Shown here: positions 1 to 5,494 of the stretch, one piece after another
Position numbering within the stretch: the first letter of the stretch is position 1
Layout of the letters: each line of letters begins with the position of its first letter
Origin: Candidatus Shapirobacteria bacterium
GTDB lineage: Bacteria; Patescibacteriota; Microgenomatia; UBA12405
Reading direction: 5' to 3'
Assembly: GCA_023245435.1 (NCBI GenBank)
Contig: JAHFKH010000034.1
Location: 1 to 8,198, forward strand
Length of the DNA stretch: 8,198 bases
Made by a program: the position numbers and the translations under genes
The notes under the pieces: generated by a model
What the model was told of the DNA's origin: nothing
What the model saw: only the letters and a program-made list of their open reading frames with translations
Databases searched by the model: none

Positions 1-389
1 TCTTCAATTAGTTTTACATCGGTAATATCTTTTGGTCGAGTTTTTTGTTTTTTTATTTCCAAAATAATTTTTAGTTGAACATATCTAATTCCATCAATTA
101 AGTCGGCGTTATCTATTTGAAAAATTGGATCACCAAACTTTGAATCGGTAAACCATGAACCTTGTCCTAAAATTTGAATATTACCAATATAAATTGAATC
201 AAAATTATCTTCTTTTGTAACCTTATATTTTTTTGTAAGTTCTTGCCACAACTCTGGATAGACAATAATGTCTAAATCATTTATTTCTCGAATATTTCTA
301 ATGCCAAGTGGCCCAGACGAAGTGATGGCACATTTATTTTTTGGTAAATTAAGGTTGTTTAATTCGGATAATAAAATATTTATATTCAC
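1..389 (-). CDS. Nucleotidyltransferase-like protein (5' part; continues past left edge)
   Basis: Partial gene with 129 codons visible; the 3' end lies beyond base 1. It starts with GTG at 389-387, whose last two bases belong to the TGA stop of the preceding 64-residue gene (GTGA overlap). The frame is open all the way to the window edge. The protein begins VNINILLSELNNLNLPKNK. Residues 24-43 contain SSG, a PLGIRNIRE stretch, then DLDIIV. This fits the nucleotidyltransferase-fold signature, a small Gly/Ser turn followed by an Asp-x-Asp metal site (here D38 and D40). Near the edge it reads RPKDITDVKLIE, a Lys-Asp-rich helix typical of minimal or stand-alone nucleotidyltransferase relatives. 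The enzymatic substrate cannot be told from sequence, and the fold assignment rests on motifs only. It is the last visible member of the leftward envelope operon, and nothing in it suggests membrane insertion. It could instead be a catalytically inactive family member. Confidence 0.7.
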   Translation of the reverse strand, partial: MNINILLSELNNLNLPKNKCAITSSGPLGIRNIREINDLDIIVYPELWQELTKKYKVTKEDNFDSIYIGNIQILGQGSWFTDSKFGDPIFQIDNADLIDGIRYVQLKIILEIKKQKTRPKDITDVKLIE

Positions 390-580
390 TTTTTGGCTGA
401 TGGTGTTGAAATAGATGCCGTGGGAATAGGGGGTGGGACGCCGATGGGAGCTTGTTCTAAACGTTTTAAAACATCCCAATCAATAGATTTATAGGAAAGA
501 TAGCCGGCATATGAAAGCAAAATAAAAAATATGCTTAATAAAATAACGGCAATATAATCAATTTTGATTTTTTCGTTCAT
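386..580 (-). CDS. Small single-pass membrane protein, 64 aa, Pro/Ser-rich tail
   Basis: I do not recognise this gene. It encodes 64 residues: a short charged N-terminus (MNEKIKIDY), one hydrophobic helix at about residues 9-29, a linker with DWDVLKRLEQ, then a tail rich in proline and serine (VPPPIPTASISTPSAKK). There is no signal-peptidase site or lipobox, so it is predicted to be a single-span membrane protein; its orientation is uncertain. The ATG at 580 follows the stop of the solute-binding protein gene by 2 nt (TAAATATG). Its own TGA overlaps the GTG start of the next gene by 4 nt. These junctions on both sides are the best evidence that it is a real translated gene. No Shine-Dalgarno sequence is visible upstream, so translation probably depends on coupling to the upstream gene. 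It may be an accessory subunit of a neighbour, but that is only a guess from context. Confidence 0.65.
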   Translation of the reverse strand: MNEKIKIDYIAVILLSIFFILLSYAGYLSYKSIDWDVLKRLEQAPIGVPPPIPTASISTPSAKK

Positions 581-582
581 AT

Positions 583-1908
583 TTATTTAGTTCTGGTAAT
601 AGTATATACGGTGGGGTATGACAAGAAAATAGCCGGAGATTCTTCTAACAGCGCTTTTTGAAATTCTTGGTAAATTTTTTTGCGTTCAATAATATCAAAA
701 GTTGATCGACCATCTTCTAACAGTTTGTCAATTTTGGGATTATTAAGTTTGGTAATATTGCTTTTTGATTGAGTTGAGTGCCAAAAAACATATTGATCGG
801 GATCGGTAGGAATTGATCCATAATGGATAATGGCGTCAAAATTTTGGGTGTCTATTTGTCCAACGGTTAGGTTAACTTTTATTTTTAATATTTCTTCCCA
901 ACTTATTTTAATATTTTCGGCAGTCGTTAATAAGTTGCGATCACCCACAGACAAATTTATGGATTCGATTTTGTTCTTTTCAAAAAGTTCGCGGGCACGA
1001 GTTGGATTAAAATTATAATCTTTTACAGATGGGTTGTAAGCCCAGGAAGTTGAAGATATTGGAGAAAGACAACGGTCATTTTTATCTGTACTTTTGGGGG
1101 TGGCATACGCCAAAGCTTGACGAAGCTGTTTTATATTTAAGTTTTGAGTATTAAGAAATATGGCTGAATATTTGGTATCGGCGGCAACATTTTTGGTAAC
1201 ATTTATTTTCCAGCCCGATTCAAGTTCATTAGGAATGGAATTTAAATCTATTTGATCAACCTCTCCAATTTTAAAAGCACTGATTAAATCAGTTTGACTT
1301 TGATAAAAACGATAAATAATATTGGTATTGTTGGGCGAAGATAATTTTAAATAGTTGACATAACCATCTTGATATTTGATGTCGGCAACTTTATATTGAC
1401 CCAGTCCAATTAAACCGTTGTTAAATAAAGGTTTGGATAAGACGCTTTCGATAGGTGAAAAAGGTTTGTCTGAAGTTATTAAAACGGTATCGTTTGATGG
1501 ATAAGAAAACGTTAAACCAGGTATTTGATATTTAATATCGTAACTAGTTAATTTTTTACCATCATGCCACGATTTGGTAGTATCGATTTTAAACAAATAG
1601 GTATTGTTATCTTGATTGATAGATAATTCTTTGACTAAAGGTGAAATAACGGGTTTGCCATTTTCGGTTATTTCAGTTAGGCCATAGGATATTTGATGCG
1701 AGATTGAAGGTGGTAAATTGGCAGCGGTATACAATCCTTCAATTCCAATTTTAGTTGCTGGGGTGATTATTTTTTGGTAAACAGTTATTAGCTGGTCTTG
1801 ATATATTAAACTTAAAATTCCGATAAATAGGCCAATTACAATAAACAAAAAATTTTTTTTAAAATAAAAAAACCACAGTTCAAATTTGAAACGAAGTTTG
1901 TTAAACAT
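583..1908 (-). CDS. Membrane-anchored family-5 extracellular solute-binding protein (441 aa)
   Basis: This is a peptide/nickel-type ABC binding protein fold (SBP_bac_5). The start chosen is ATG 1908, which shares one base with the secG stop (TAATG). A longer frame from 1989 would only add residues read through secG. Residues 1-19 are basic and aromatic, and a hydrophobic helix spans about 19-37. No lipobox cysteine follows, so the protein should be an uncleaved TM-anchored receptor facing outward. Family signatures are WHDGKKLT at 114-121, LRQALAYATP in the middle, DPDQYVFWHS at 369-378, then NNPKIDKLLEDGR and a C-terminal RKKIYQEFQKALLEESPAIF helix-strand. At 441 residues it is shorter than typical members (about 500-550); the segment after the WHDG motif is compact. 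No permease or ATPase gene lies in the window, so it may be an orphan receptor or use transporters encoded elsewhere. The ligand is unknown. Confidence 0.87.
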   Translation of the reverse strand: MFNKLRFKFELWFFYFKKNFLFIVIGLFIGILSLIYQDQLITVYQKIITPATKIGIEGLYTAANLPPSISHQISYGLTEITENGKPVISPLVKELSINQDNNTYLFKIDTTKSWHDGKKLTSYDIKYQIPGLTFSYPSNDTVLITSDKPFSPIESVLSKPLFNNGLIGLGQYKVADIKYQDGYVNYLKLSSPNNTNIIYRFYQSQTDLISAFKIGEVDQIDLNSIPNELESGWKINVTKNVAADTKYSAIFLNTQNLNIKQLRQALAYATPKSTDKNDRCLSPISSTSWAYNPSVKDYNFNPTRARELFEKNKIESINLSVGDRNLLTTAENIKISWEEILKIKVNLTVGQIDTQNFDAIIHYGSIPTDPDQYVFWHSTQSKSNITKLNNPKIDKLLEDGRSTFDIIERKKIYQEFQKALLEESPAIFLSYPTVYTITRTK

Positions 1909-2120
1909 TAGTTTATTAATTGGGCAATAGATGAAATTAGAAATAAGACAGTGACAACTAAAGTAAGATTGAAAATAAATTTTTCCCAACCCCGACGTTG
2001 TGAGCCAGTGTCGGATAAAATATTGGAATTAGCTTCGTTTTGACCTTTGGCTTGGAGAAAAATTAAAGCTGATAAAAAAATTGATAATAGGATTTGAATA
2101 ATTGATAAAGTAATTTTCAT
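1908..2120 (-). CDS. secG: Preprotein translocase subunit SecG
   Basis: This 70-residue protein is the small accessory subunit of the SecYEG channel and acts in the cytoplasmic membrane during protein export. The sequence shows the SecG layout: a first hydrophobic helix at about residues 3-23 ending in LIFLQAKGQ, a polar loop with NILSDTGSQRRGWEKF, then a second helix at about 48-69. The LLQ-like end of helix 1, followed by a Gly/Ser-containing loop and an Arg-rich segment before helix 2, is characteristic. Length matches the usual 70-80 residues. Its ATG overlaps the TGA of the upstream membrane-protein gene (ATGA), and its TAA shares one base with the ATG of the binding-protein gene, so it sits in a translationally coupled chain. 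No ribosome binding site is visible. Its presence among exported proteins is consistent with an envelope operon. SecG divergence makes weak motifs normal, so I am fairly but not fully certain. Confidence 0.87.
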   Translation of the reverse strand: MKITLSIIQILLSIFLSALIFLQAKGQNEANSNILSDTGSQRRGWEKFIFNLTLVVTVLFLISSIAQLIN

Positions 2121-2485
2121 ATAATTTTAAAAATATAAAGAAATAAACTAATAAAAAATGAAGTACCAACGTAAGCAAAAAAGCCTGATAAGTTCCAATT
2201 ATAAATACTAAAAGATGAAACAACAATAGCAGGAAGTAAATAGGTGACTAAATATAATCCTAGAGTGTTGATAACAATACGTATTAGTCCCAGGGTGATA
2301 ATACTAATGGGTAAAAGTAAAATTTTTACGACGGGTTTGAGAATTAGTTCAAAAAAAGCCAAAATTAGCGAAGCTTTAATAATGGTAAATAGTTTATCGG
2401 GGCCAAAAGATAAGTTGTGCCATAGTTCTTGATGTAAAACTAAAGCGAAAGCAAGATATAAAGCATACTTAAAAAATTTTTTCAT
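2117..2485 (-). CDS. Holin-4_2/YvlD-like four-helix membrane protein (122 aa)
   Basis: A small integral membrane protein resembling the 'phage holin family 4_2' group (YvlD/DUF360-like), which are mostly chromosomal proteins of unknown function. Hydrophobic helices lie at about residues 5-20, 33-48, 53-88 (probably one tight hairpin or two spans) and 100-120. The conserved core ILKPVVKILLLPISIITLGL followed by IRIVINTLGLYLVTYLLP matches the family pattern of a Lys-Pro pair, a Leu-rich strand, 'TLGL', then an Asn in the next helix. Length is normal for the family. The ATG at 2485 follows the transglutaminase stop by 2 nt (TAAATATG), and the TGA overlaps secG by 4 nt. There is no phage lysis context (no endolysin, no phage structural gene), so the holin name should not be read as lysis function. 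The neighbours suggest an envelope role; the specific activity is unknown. Confidence 0.82.
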   Translation of the reverse strand: MKKFFKYALYLAFALVLHQELWHNLSFGPDKLFTIIKASLILAFFELILKPVVKILLLPISIITLGLIRIVINTLGLYLVTYLLPAIVVSSFSIYNWNLSGFFAYVGTSFFISLFLYIFKII

Positions 2486-2487
2486 AT

Positions 2488-4164
2488 TTATTTCTTACGT
2501 AATAGTATTATAGCGCCAAGAGAGAGAAGAATAAGACTCGAAATTATTATTACAAATATATAATAAAAATGATAAGGATTTTGGACGGTAATAGTATCGG
2601 ATATTTTTATGTTTTGATTTTTGGGTAAAAGTGAGGATAAAAAAGAAATTTTGGGAAAATTTATTTTGGTTTCACCCAAAGGTAAAATGTTATCAACGGA
2701 AAATAAATTTGGGTTTTTGATGACTATATAACTTTGAGAAAAGGGATTAAATTGGGTAGTAACAACAGGAGCAACAGCGGGAATATTTATTTCACTATCG
2801 GCAAAAGTGACATCAATACTTTTTATATTGGGATCAGCTTTGTATGACCCGGGTGGCGGGGGTGAATCTGATTTTTGATTGTGAATTACAAAAGCAAAAT
2901 GGTTTAAATCTAAATCATCAAAATAATTGATGCCACCGGTGGTTTTGGCCCAAGTTGGATCAATAGGTATCCATTTTTGAGTAGTAGGGTTGAAATATTC
3001 TGGCCAGGCATGAAGAATGTCAGTCCCAAGTGACAATGGTTTGATGTCGGTATTATTTGAGTAGGCATAACCTTCTATTTCTCGGGCGCCAATTTTGGCG
3101 GCTCTGGCAATAGAAACAAATAAGTCGGTAAAATCGGTACAAAGTGAACTGTTTGGGTTTTGTAATGCTTCCAGGGCTCCGCGACGATTGGAATTATTAA
3201 TGCGATTAAAGTCATAATTTAAAAACGAAACGACATAATCATATATTTGGCGAGGAGTGGTGTAAGTTTTGGCTAATTTTATAATTTCCGGGTTATCGAC
3301 TGGCCAATATAATTGATTATTAAAAAGTGGTGGGTTGGAAAATTGATAATATATATTTTGACCAATTTTGGCTTGACCTGAAGCTGTAATATTTAATTTT
3401 GATTGGGGTGATAAATGGTAGAATGCCAACCAATTACCATCAGGATCAGTATCAATTTTTAAGGGTAAAGGATCGATTTGAGTGAAAGTTATTTTTTGAT
3501 TAGCGGTATCGGGAGGTAATGGAATATAATATTCGCCGTTGATATTGGTATCATTTTGAATTTGAAATTTTAAATTAAAATTAAATAATTGAAAGTCACC
3601 AAAAGTTAGGATAAATTTTTTGTCGGAATTAAATTGGGTAAAGCGAATATTAGTAAATTGTGAATCAGTCGAAATTTGGGCTCCCTGAGGTGATGATGAA
3701 AGCTTGCTAAATGATATGGGAATTTTTAAATTTAATTTTGTATTGGCACCTAAACTATCTTGAAATTGAGGTAGGCTTATTTCCCATGTTTTACCCTTTT
3801 TTTTGGCCAAAGTATCACTGCGGTATTTTATGGTAAATTTGGTTGTTTGATCTTTACCAATTTTAGAGTTGGTTAATTTTAAGGATAATTTTAAATTATC
3901 ATTTTCTTGGTTGATGTCAGAAGAAATATTGCCCAAATCATCAAATATTTGTATATTACTGGTTTTAATTCCACCCAAGGAAAGACTGTATTCTTTGGGA
4001 TAAAATTGAGCAAAATTATTAACAATACCTACTTGATGTTCAACTTGAGCGTTTCCATTATCACTAAATTGATAATTAATTTCTTGAGTGGTGGTAAATT
4101 CATTTATGGCGTATGATTTGGTAAAACTATTGAAAAAAAGAAATAAGGCCAATAAAAATACCAT
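2488..4164 (-). CDS. Secreted, membrane-anchored transglutaminase-fold protein (558 aa)
   Basis: This is an extracytoplasmic protein of the transglutaminase/cysteine-protease superfamily. The chosen start, ATG 4164, lies 6 nt after a good extended -10 box. A GTG at 4188 in the same frame would lie upstream of that promoter's start point. Residues 1-19 form a hydrophobic signal segment (MVFLLALFLFF, then SYA). Residues 20 to about 250 are beta-rich, with EYSLSLGGIK near the beginning of the domain. The catalytic core shows Cys342 in SSLCTDF, His385 in LHAWPEYF and Asp402 in IPIDPTWA, the expected Cys-His-Asp triad order and spacing. After a PPPPG linker and another beta region, a C-terminal helix (about 533-554) is followed by RKK, giving an outward-facing protein with a cytosolic tail. 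Crosslinking, peptidase and amidase activities are all possible in this superfamily, and the substrate is unknown. It is the first gene of a six-gene leftward operon, divergent from lexA. Confidence 0.88.
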   Translation of the reverse strand: MVFLLALFLFFNSFTKSYAINEFTTTQEINYQFSDNGNAQVEHQVGIVNNFAQFYPKEYSLSLGGIKTSNIQIFDDLGNISSDINQENDNLKLSLKLTNSKIGKDQTTKFTIKYRSDTLAKKKGKTWEISLPQFQDSLGANTKLNLKIPISFSKLSSSPQGAQISTDSQFTNIRFTQFNSDKKFILTFGDFQLFNFNLKFQIQNDTNINGEYYIPLPPDTANQKITFTQIDPLPLKIDTDPDGNWLAFYHLSPQSKLNITASGQAKIGQNIYYQFSNPPLFNNQLYWPVDNPEIIKLAKTYTTPRQIYDYVVSFLNYDFNRINNSNRRGALEALQNPNSSLCTDFTDLFVSIARAAKIGAREIEGYAYSNNTDIKPLSLGTDILHAWPEYFNPTTQKWIPIDPTWAKTTGGINYFDDLDLNHFAFVIHNQKSDSPPPPGSYKADPNIKSIDVTFADSEINIPAVAPVVTTQFNPFSQSYIVIKNPNLFSVDNILPLGETKINFPKISFLSSLLPKNQNIKISDTITVQNPYHFYYIFVIIISSLILLSLGAIILLRKK

Positions 4165-4170
4165 GGATAA

Positions 4171-4179
4171 ATAGTAGCA
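4171..4179 (-). promoter_or_regulatory. Extended -10 promoter of the envelope operon
   Basis: Read on the minus strand this is TGCTACTAT, a TGn extension plus TACTAT (4 of 6 matches to TATAAT). It ends exactly 6 nt before the ATG at 4164, so the predicted transcription start falls on or next to the start codon. No good -35 is seen at 16-18 nt spacing (the site at 17 nt reads CCCGAA), as is common for extended -10 promoters. The same TGCTAnTAT plus 6 nt plus ATG arrangement precedes the cupin gene near the right edge. Confidence 0.6.
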
Positions 4180-4188
4180 TATTGGCAC

Positions 4189-4216
4189 TTGACTTCGGGT
4201 AATGTTTGGTTAGAAT
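4189..4216 (+). promoter_or_regulatory. lexA promoter (-35/-10)
   Basis: TTGACT at 4189-4194 and TAGAAT at 4211-4216 each match the sigma-70-type consensus in 5 of 6 positions, with a 16-nt spacer. Only 5 nt (AAAGT) separate the -10 from the lexA ATG at 4222, so the transcript should begin at or within a base or two of the start codon, giving a leaderless mRNA. It lies back to back with the envelope-operon promoter, and the two start codons are only 57 bp apart. A LexA operator would be expected here for autoregulation, but I see no E. coli-type (CTGT-N8-ACAG) or Gram-positive-type (GAAC-N4-GTTC) box. Confidence 0.65.
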
Positions 4217-4221
4217 AAAGT

Positions 4222-4833
4222 ATGGCTATAACAATGTACAAAAGACAAAAAGAAATACTAGATTTGATTACCAAATCAATTAATAAATATGGTTATGCAC
4301 CAACTTTGACCGAAATTGCCGATAAACTAAATTTATCTTCGTTGGCCACGGTTCATGAACATTTGGCTACTTTAGAAAAAAAAGGGTTGATTCGTCGTTA
4401 TCGGGGAGCGGTTCGAGGAATTGAGGTGTTGGATCAAGATATGGGCAATCATATTATAGAATTGCCTATATTAGGGTTTATTGCTTGCGGTGAGCCATTA
4501 GAACCCTATACCGATCCAAACGCAACTTTGGCAGTATCGGCGGGGGTGGTAAAGGCGGGTGACAAGTCATTTGTATTACAGGCAAAAGGTGATTCAATGA
4601 TTGATGATGGAATATTGAGTGGTGATTTTGTAGTGGTTAAAGAGCAACGTCAGGCCAACAATGGTGATATTGTGGTGGCGGTTTTAAAAAATGGTTTTGC
4701 TACTTTGAAACGATATTACGAAGAAGTAGGGAGGATTCGTTTGCAGCCCGCCAATTCGACTATGTCACCGATGTATGTGACTGATGTAACTATACGAGGA
4801 AAAGTGGTAGCAGTTATAAGACAATTTGCATAA
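4222..4833 (+). CDS. lexA: LexA SOS repressor
   Basis: This 203-residue repressor controls DNA-damage genes and inactivates itself by RecA-stimulated self-cleavage. Residues 5-70 form the winged helix-turn-helix DNA-binding domain (YKRQKEILDLI, then GYAPTLTEIADKLNLSS and VHEHLATLEKKGLIRR). Residues about 80-203 are the S24 peptidase-like domain. Cleavage is expected between Cys89 and Gly90 in FIACGEP, where E. coli LexA has Ala-Gly; UmuD also has Cys-Gly. The nucleophile is Ser125 in GDSMIDDG and the general base is Lys163 in ATLKRY, equivalent to E. coli Ser119 and Lys156. Length matches the family, and all catalytic residues are present. The start is ATG 4222, next to the promoter; Met5 (4234) is an alternative that would better fit the usual LexA N-terminus. 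The gene is followed 1 nt later by rsmI and is divergent from the envelope operon, which could share its control region. Confidence 0.95.
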   Translation: MAITMYKRQKEILDLITKSINKYGYAPTLTEIADKLNLSSLATVHEHLATLEKKGLIRRYRGAVRGIEVLDQDMGNHIIELPILGFIACGEPLEPYTDPNATLAVSAGVVKAGDKSFVLQAKGDSMIDDGILSGDFVVVKEQRQANNGDIVVAVLKNGFATLKRYYEEVGRIRLQPANSTMSPMYVTDVTIRGKVVAVIRQFA

Positions 4834-4834
4834 T

Positions 4835-5473
4835 ATGCTTTATATTATTGCAACTCCAATTGGAAATTTAGGGGATATTACCCTTCGGGCGATTGAGACT
4901 TTAAATAAATTAGATGTGTTGTTGTGTGAAGATACCAGAAAAACCGGTTTTTTATTGAGTGAATTAAAAATAAATCATAAACCAAAATTAGTTTCGTTTT
5001 ATGACGAAGTTGAAGCCCAAAAAATTCCGGAAGTGGTAAAAATGTTGAAAGATGGATTGGAAGTGGGATTGGTAACTGATGCGGGGACTCCCTTATTATC
5101 CGATCCGGGGTGGTTACTCGTTAAAAAATGCCAACAATTAGGCTTAAGTTATACAGCCTTACCTGGAGCCTGTGCTGTTATTAATGCAGCGGTGTTGTCG
5201 GGGTTACCAATTGCCCGTTTTTCATTTTTGGGTTTTATGCCAAAAAAAGATGGGGATATCAAAAAAATTTTGGAAAAATATAAAAATGTTGAGGGAACAA
5301 AAATTTTATACGAATCCCCTCTTCGGTGTGAAAAAACTTTTAAATTGATTAAGGAAGTTTGTGGAGAAAATACAGAAATTAAAATTGTGCGAGAAATGAC
5401 TAAAAAATTTGAAGAGGTGACTGATAGCGTAAAAAAAGATTTAAAAGGCGAAGTGGTGATTGTTTTTGGATAA
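4835..5473 (+). CDS. rsmI: 16S rRNA 2'-O-ribose C1402 methyltransferase, short form
   Basis: RsmI transfers a methyl group from S-adenosylmethionine to the 2'-OH of C1402 in the decoding centre of 16S rRNA. The 212 residues cover a complete tetrapyrrole-methylase-type domain: LYIIATPIGNLGDIT at 2-16, LCEDTRKTG at 30-38, TDAGTPLLSDPG at 81-92 (SAM-binding loop), LPGACAVINAAVLSGLP at 109-125, FLGFMPKK at 131-138, YESPLR at 159-164, VREMTKKFEE at 185-194 and KGEVVIVFG at the end. Typical RsmI proteins have about 280 residues because of an extra C-terminal helical domain, which is absent here; the stop falls right after the methylase domain. The ATG at 4835 gives the family's usual N-terminus. 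An in-frame TTG at 4826 inside lexA is less likely. It follows the lexA TAA by one base with no Shine-Dalgarno, so it is probably co-transcribed and coupled. It ends 21 bp from the convergent ppsA stop. Confidence 0.93.
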   Translation: MLYIIATPIGNLGDITLRAIETLNKLDVLLCEDTRKTGFLLSELKINHKPKLVSFYDEVEAQKIPEVVKMLKDGLEVGLVTDAGTPLLSDPGWLLVKKCQQLGLSYTALPGACAVINAAVLSGLPIARFSFLGFMPKKDGDIKKILEKYKNVEGTKILYESPLRCEKTFKLIKEVCGENTEIKIVREMTKKFEEVTDSVKKDLKGEVVIVFG

Positions 5474-5489
5474 ACAATATTGTTTTTTT
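5472..5489. terminator. Possible terminator: AT-rich palindrome plus T-run between convergent genes
   Basis: Bases 5472-5485 are a perfect 14-nt palindrome (AAACAATATTGTTT), and the T-run at 5483-5489 follows on the plus strand. It overlaps the rsmI stop and lies in the 21-bp gap before the ppsA stop, where both converging transcripts must end. The stem would be short (about 5 bp around an ATAT loop) and contains only A/T pairs apart from one G-C, so it would be a weak intrinsic terminator. Position supports the call more than predicted stability does. On the minus strand there is no U-run of similar length after the hairpin. Confidence 0.35.
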
Positions 5490-5494
5490 GCTTG

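Noticed and set aside
1909..1989. N-terminal extension of the solute-binding protein (extra 27 residues from 1989)
   Set aside because: These codons lie inside secG in another frame and do not look like a signal segment. The ATG at 1908 overlaps the secG stop and directly precedes the basic/TM region.
386..2119. Alternative genetic code with UGA read as glycine (Gracilibacteria/SR1)
   Set aside because: TGA ends both the holin-like and the 64-residue genes exactly at overlaps with the next start, and no in-frame TGA occurs inside any of the conserved proteins.
2117..2485. Phage lysis gene or prophage remnant because of the holin-like family
   Set aside because: There is no endolysin, integrase or structural gene nearby. 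The family is mainly chromosomal and the gene is embedded in a housekeeping-type operon with secG.
4165..4188. GTG start at 4188 for the transglutaminase gene
   Set aside because: It lies upstream of the extended -10 box, so it would not be on the predicted transcript. The ATG at 4164 gives a clean hydrophobic signal segment.
4209..4244. Imperfect GTTAG ... CTATAAC symmetry over the lexA start as a LexA operator
   Set aside because: The arms need a bulge to pair and match no known SOS box class; too weak to annotate.
4826..4834. TTG start at 4826 for rsmI
   Set aside because: It would overlap lexA and add MHN before the standard MLYIIATPIGNLGD start; the ATG at 4835 fits the family.
4828..4838. 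GCATAATATGC palindrome at the lexA/rsmI junction
   Set aside because: The loop would be one base, so no stable hairpin forms. The sequence is explained by the Ala-stop and ATG codons.
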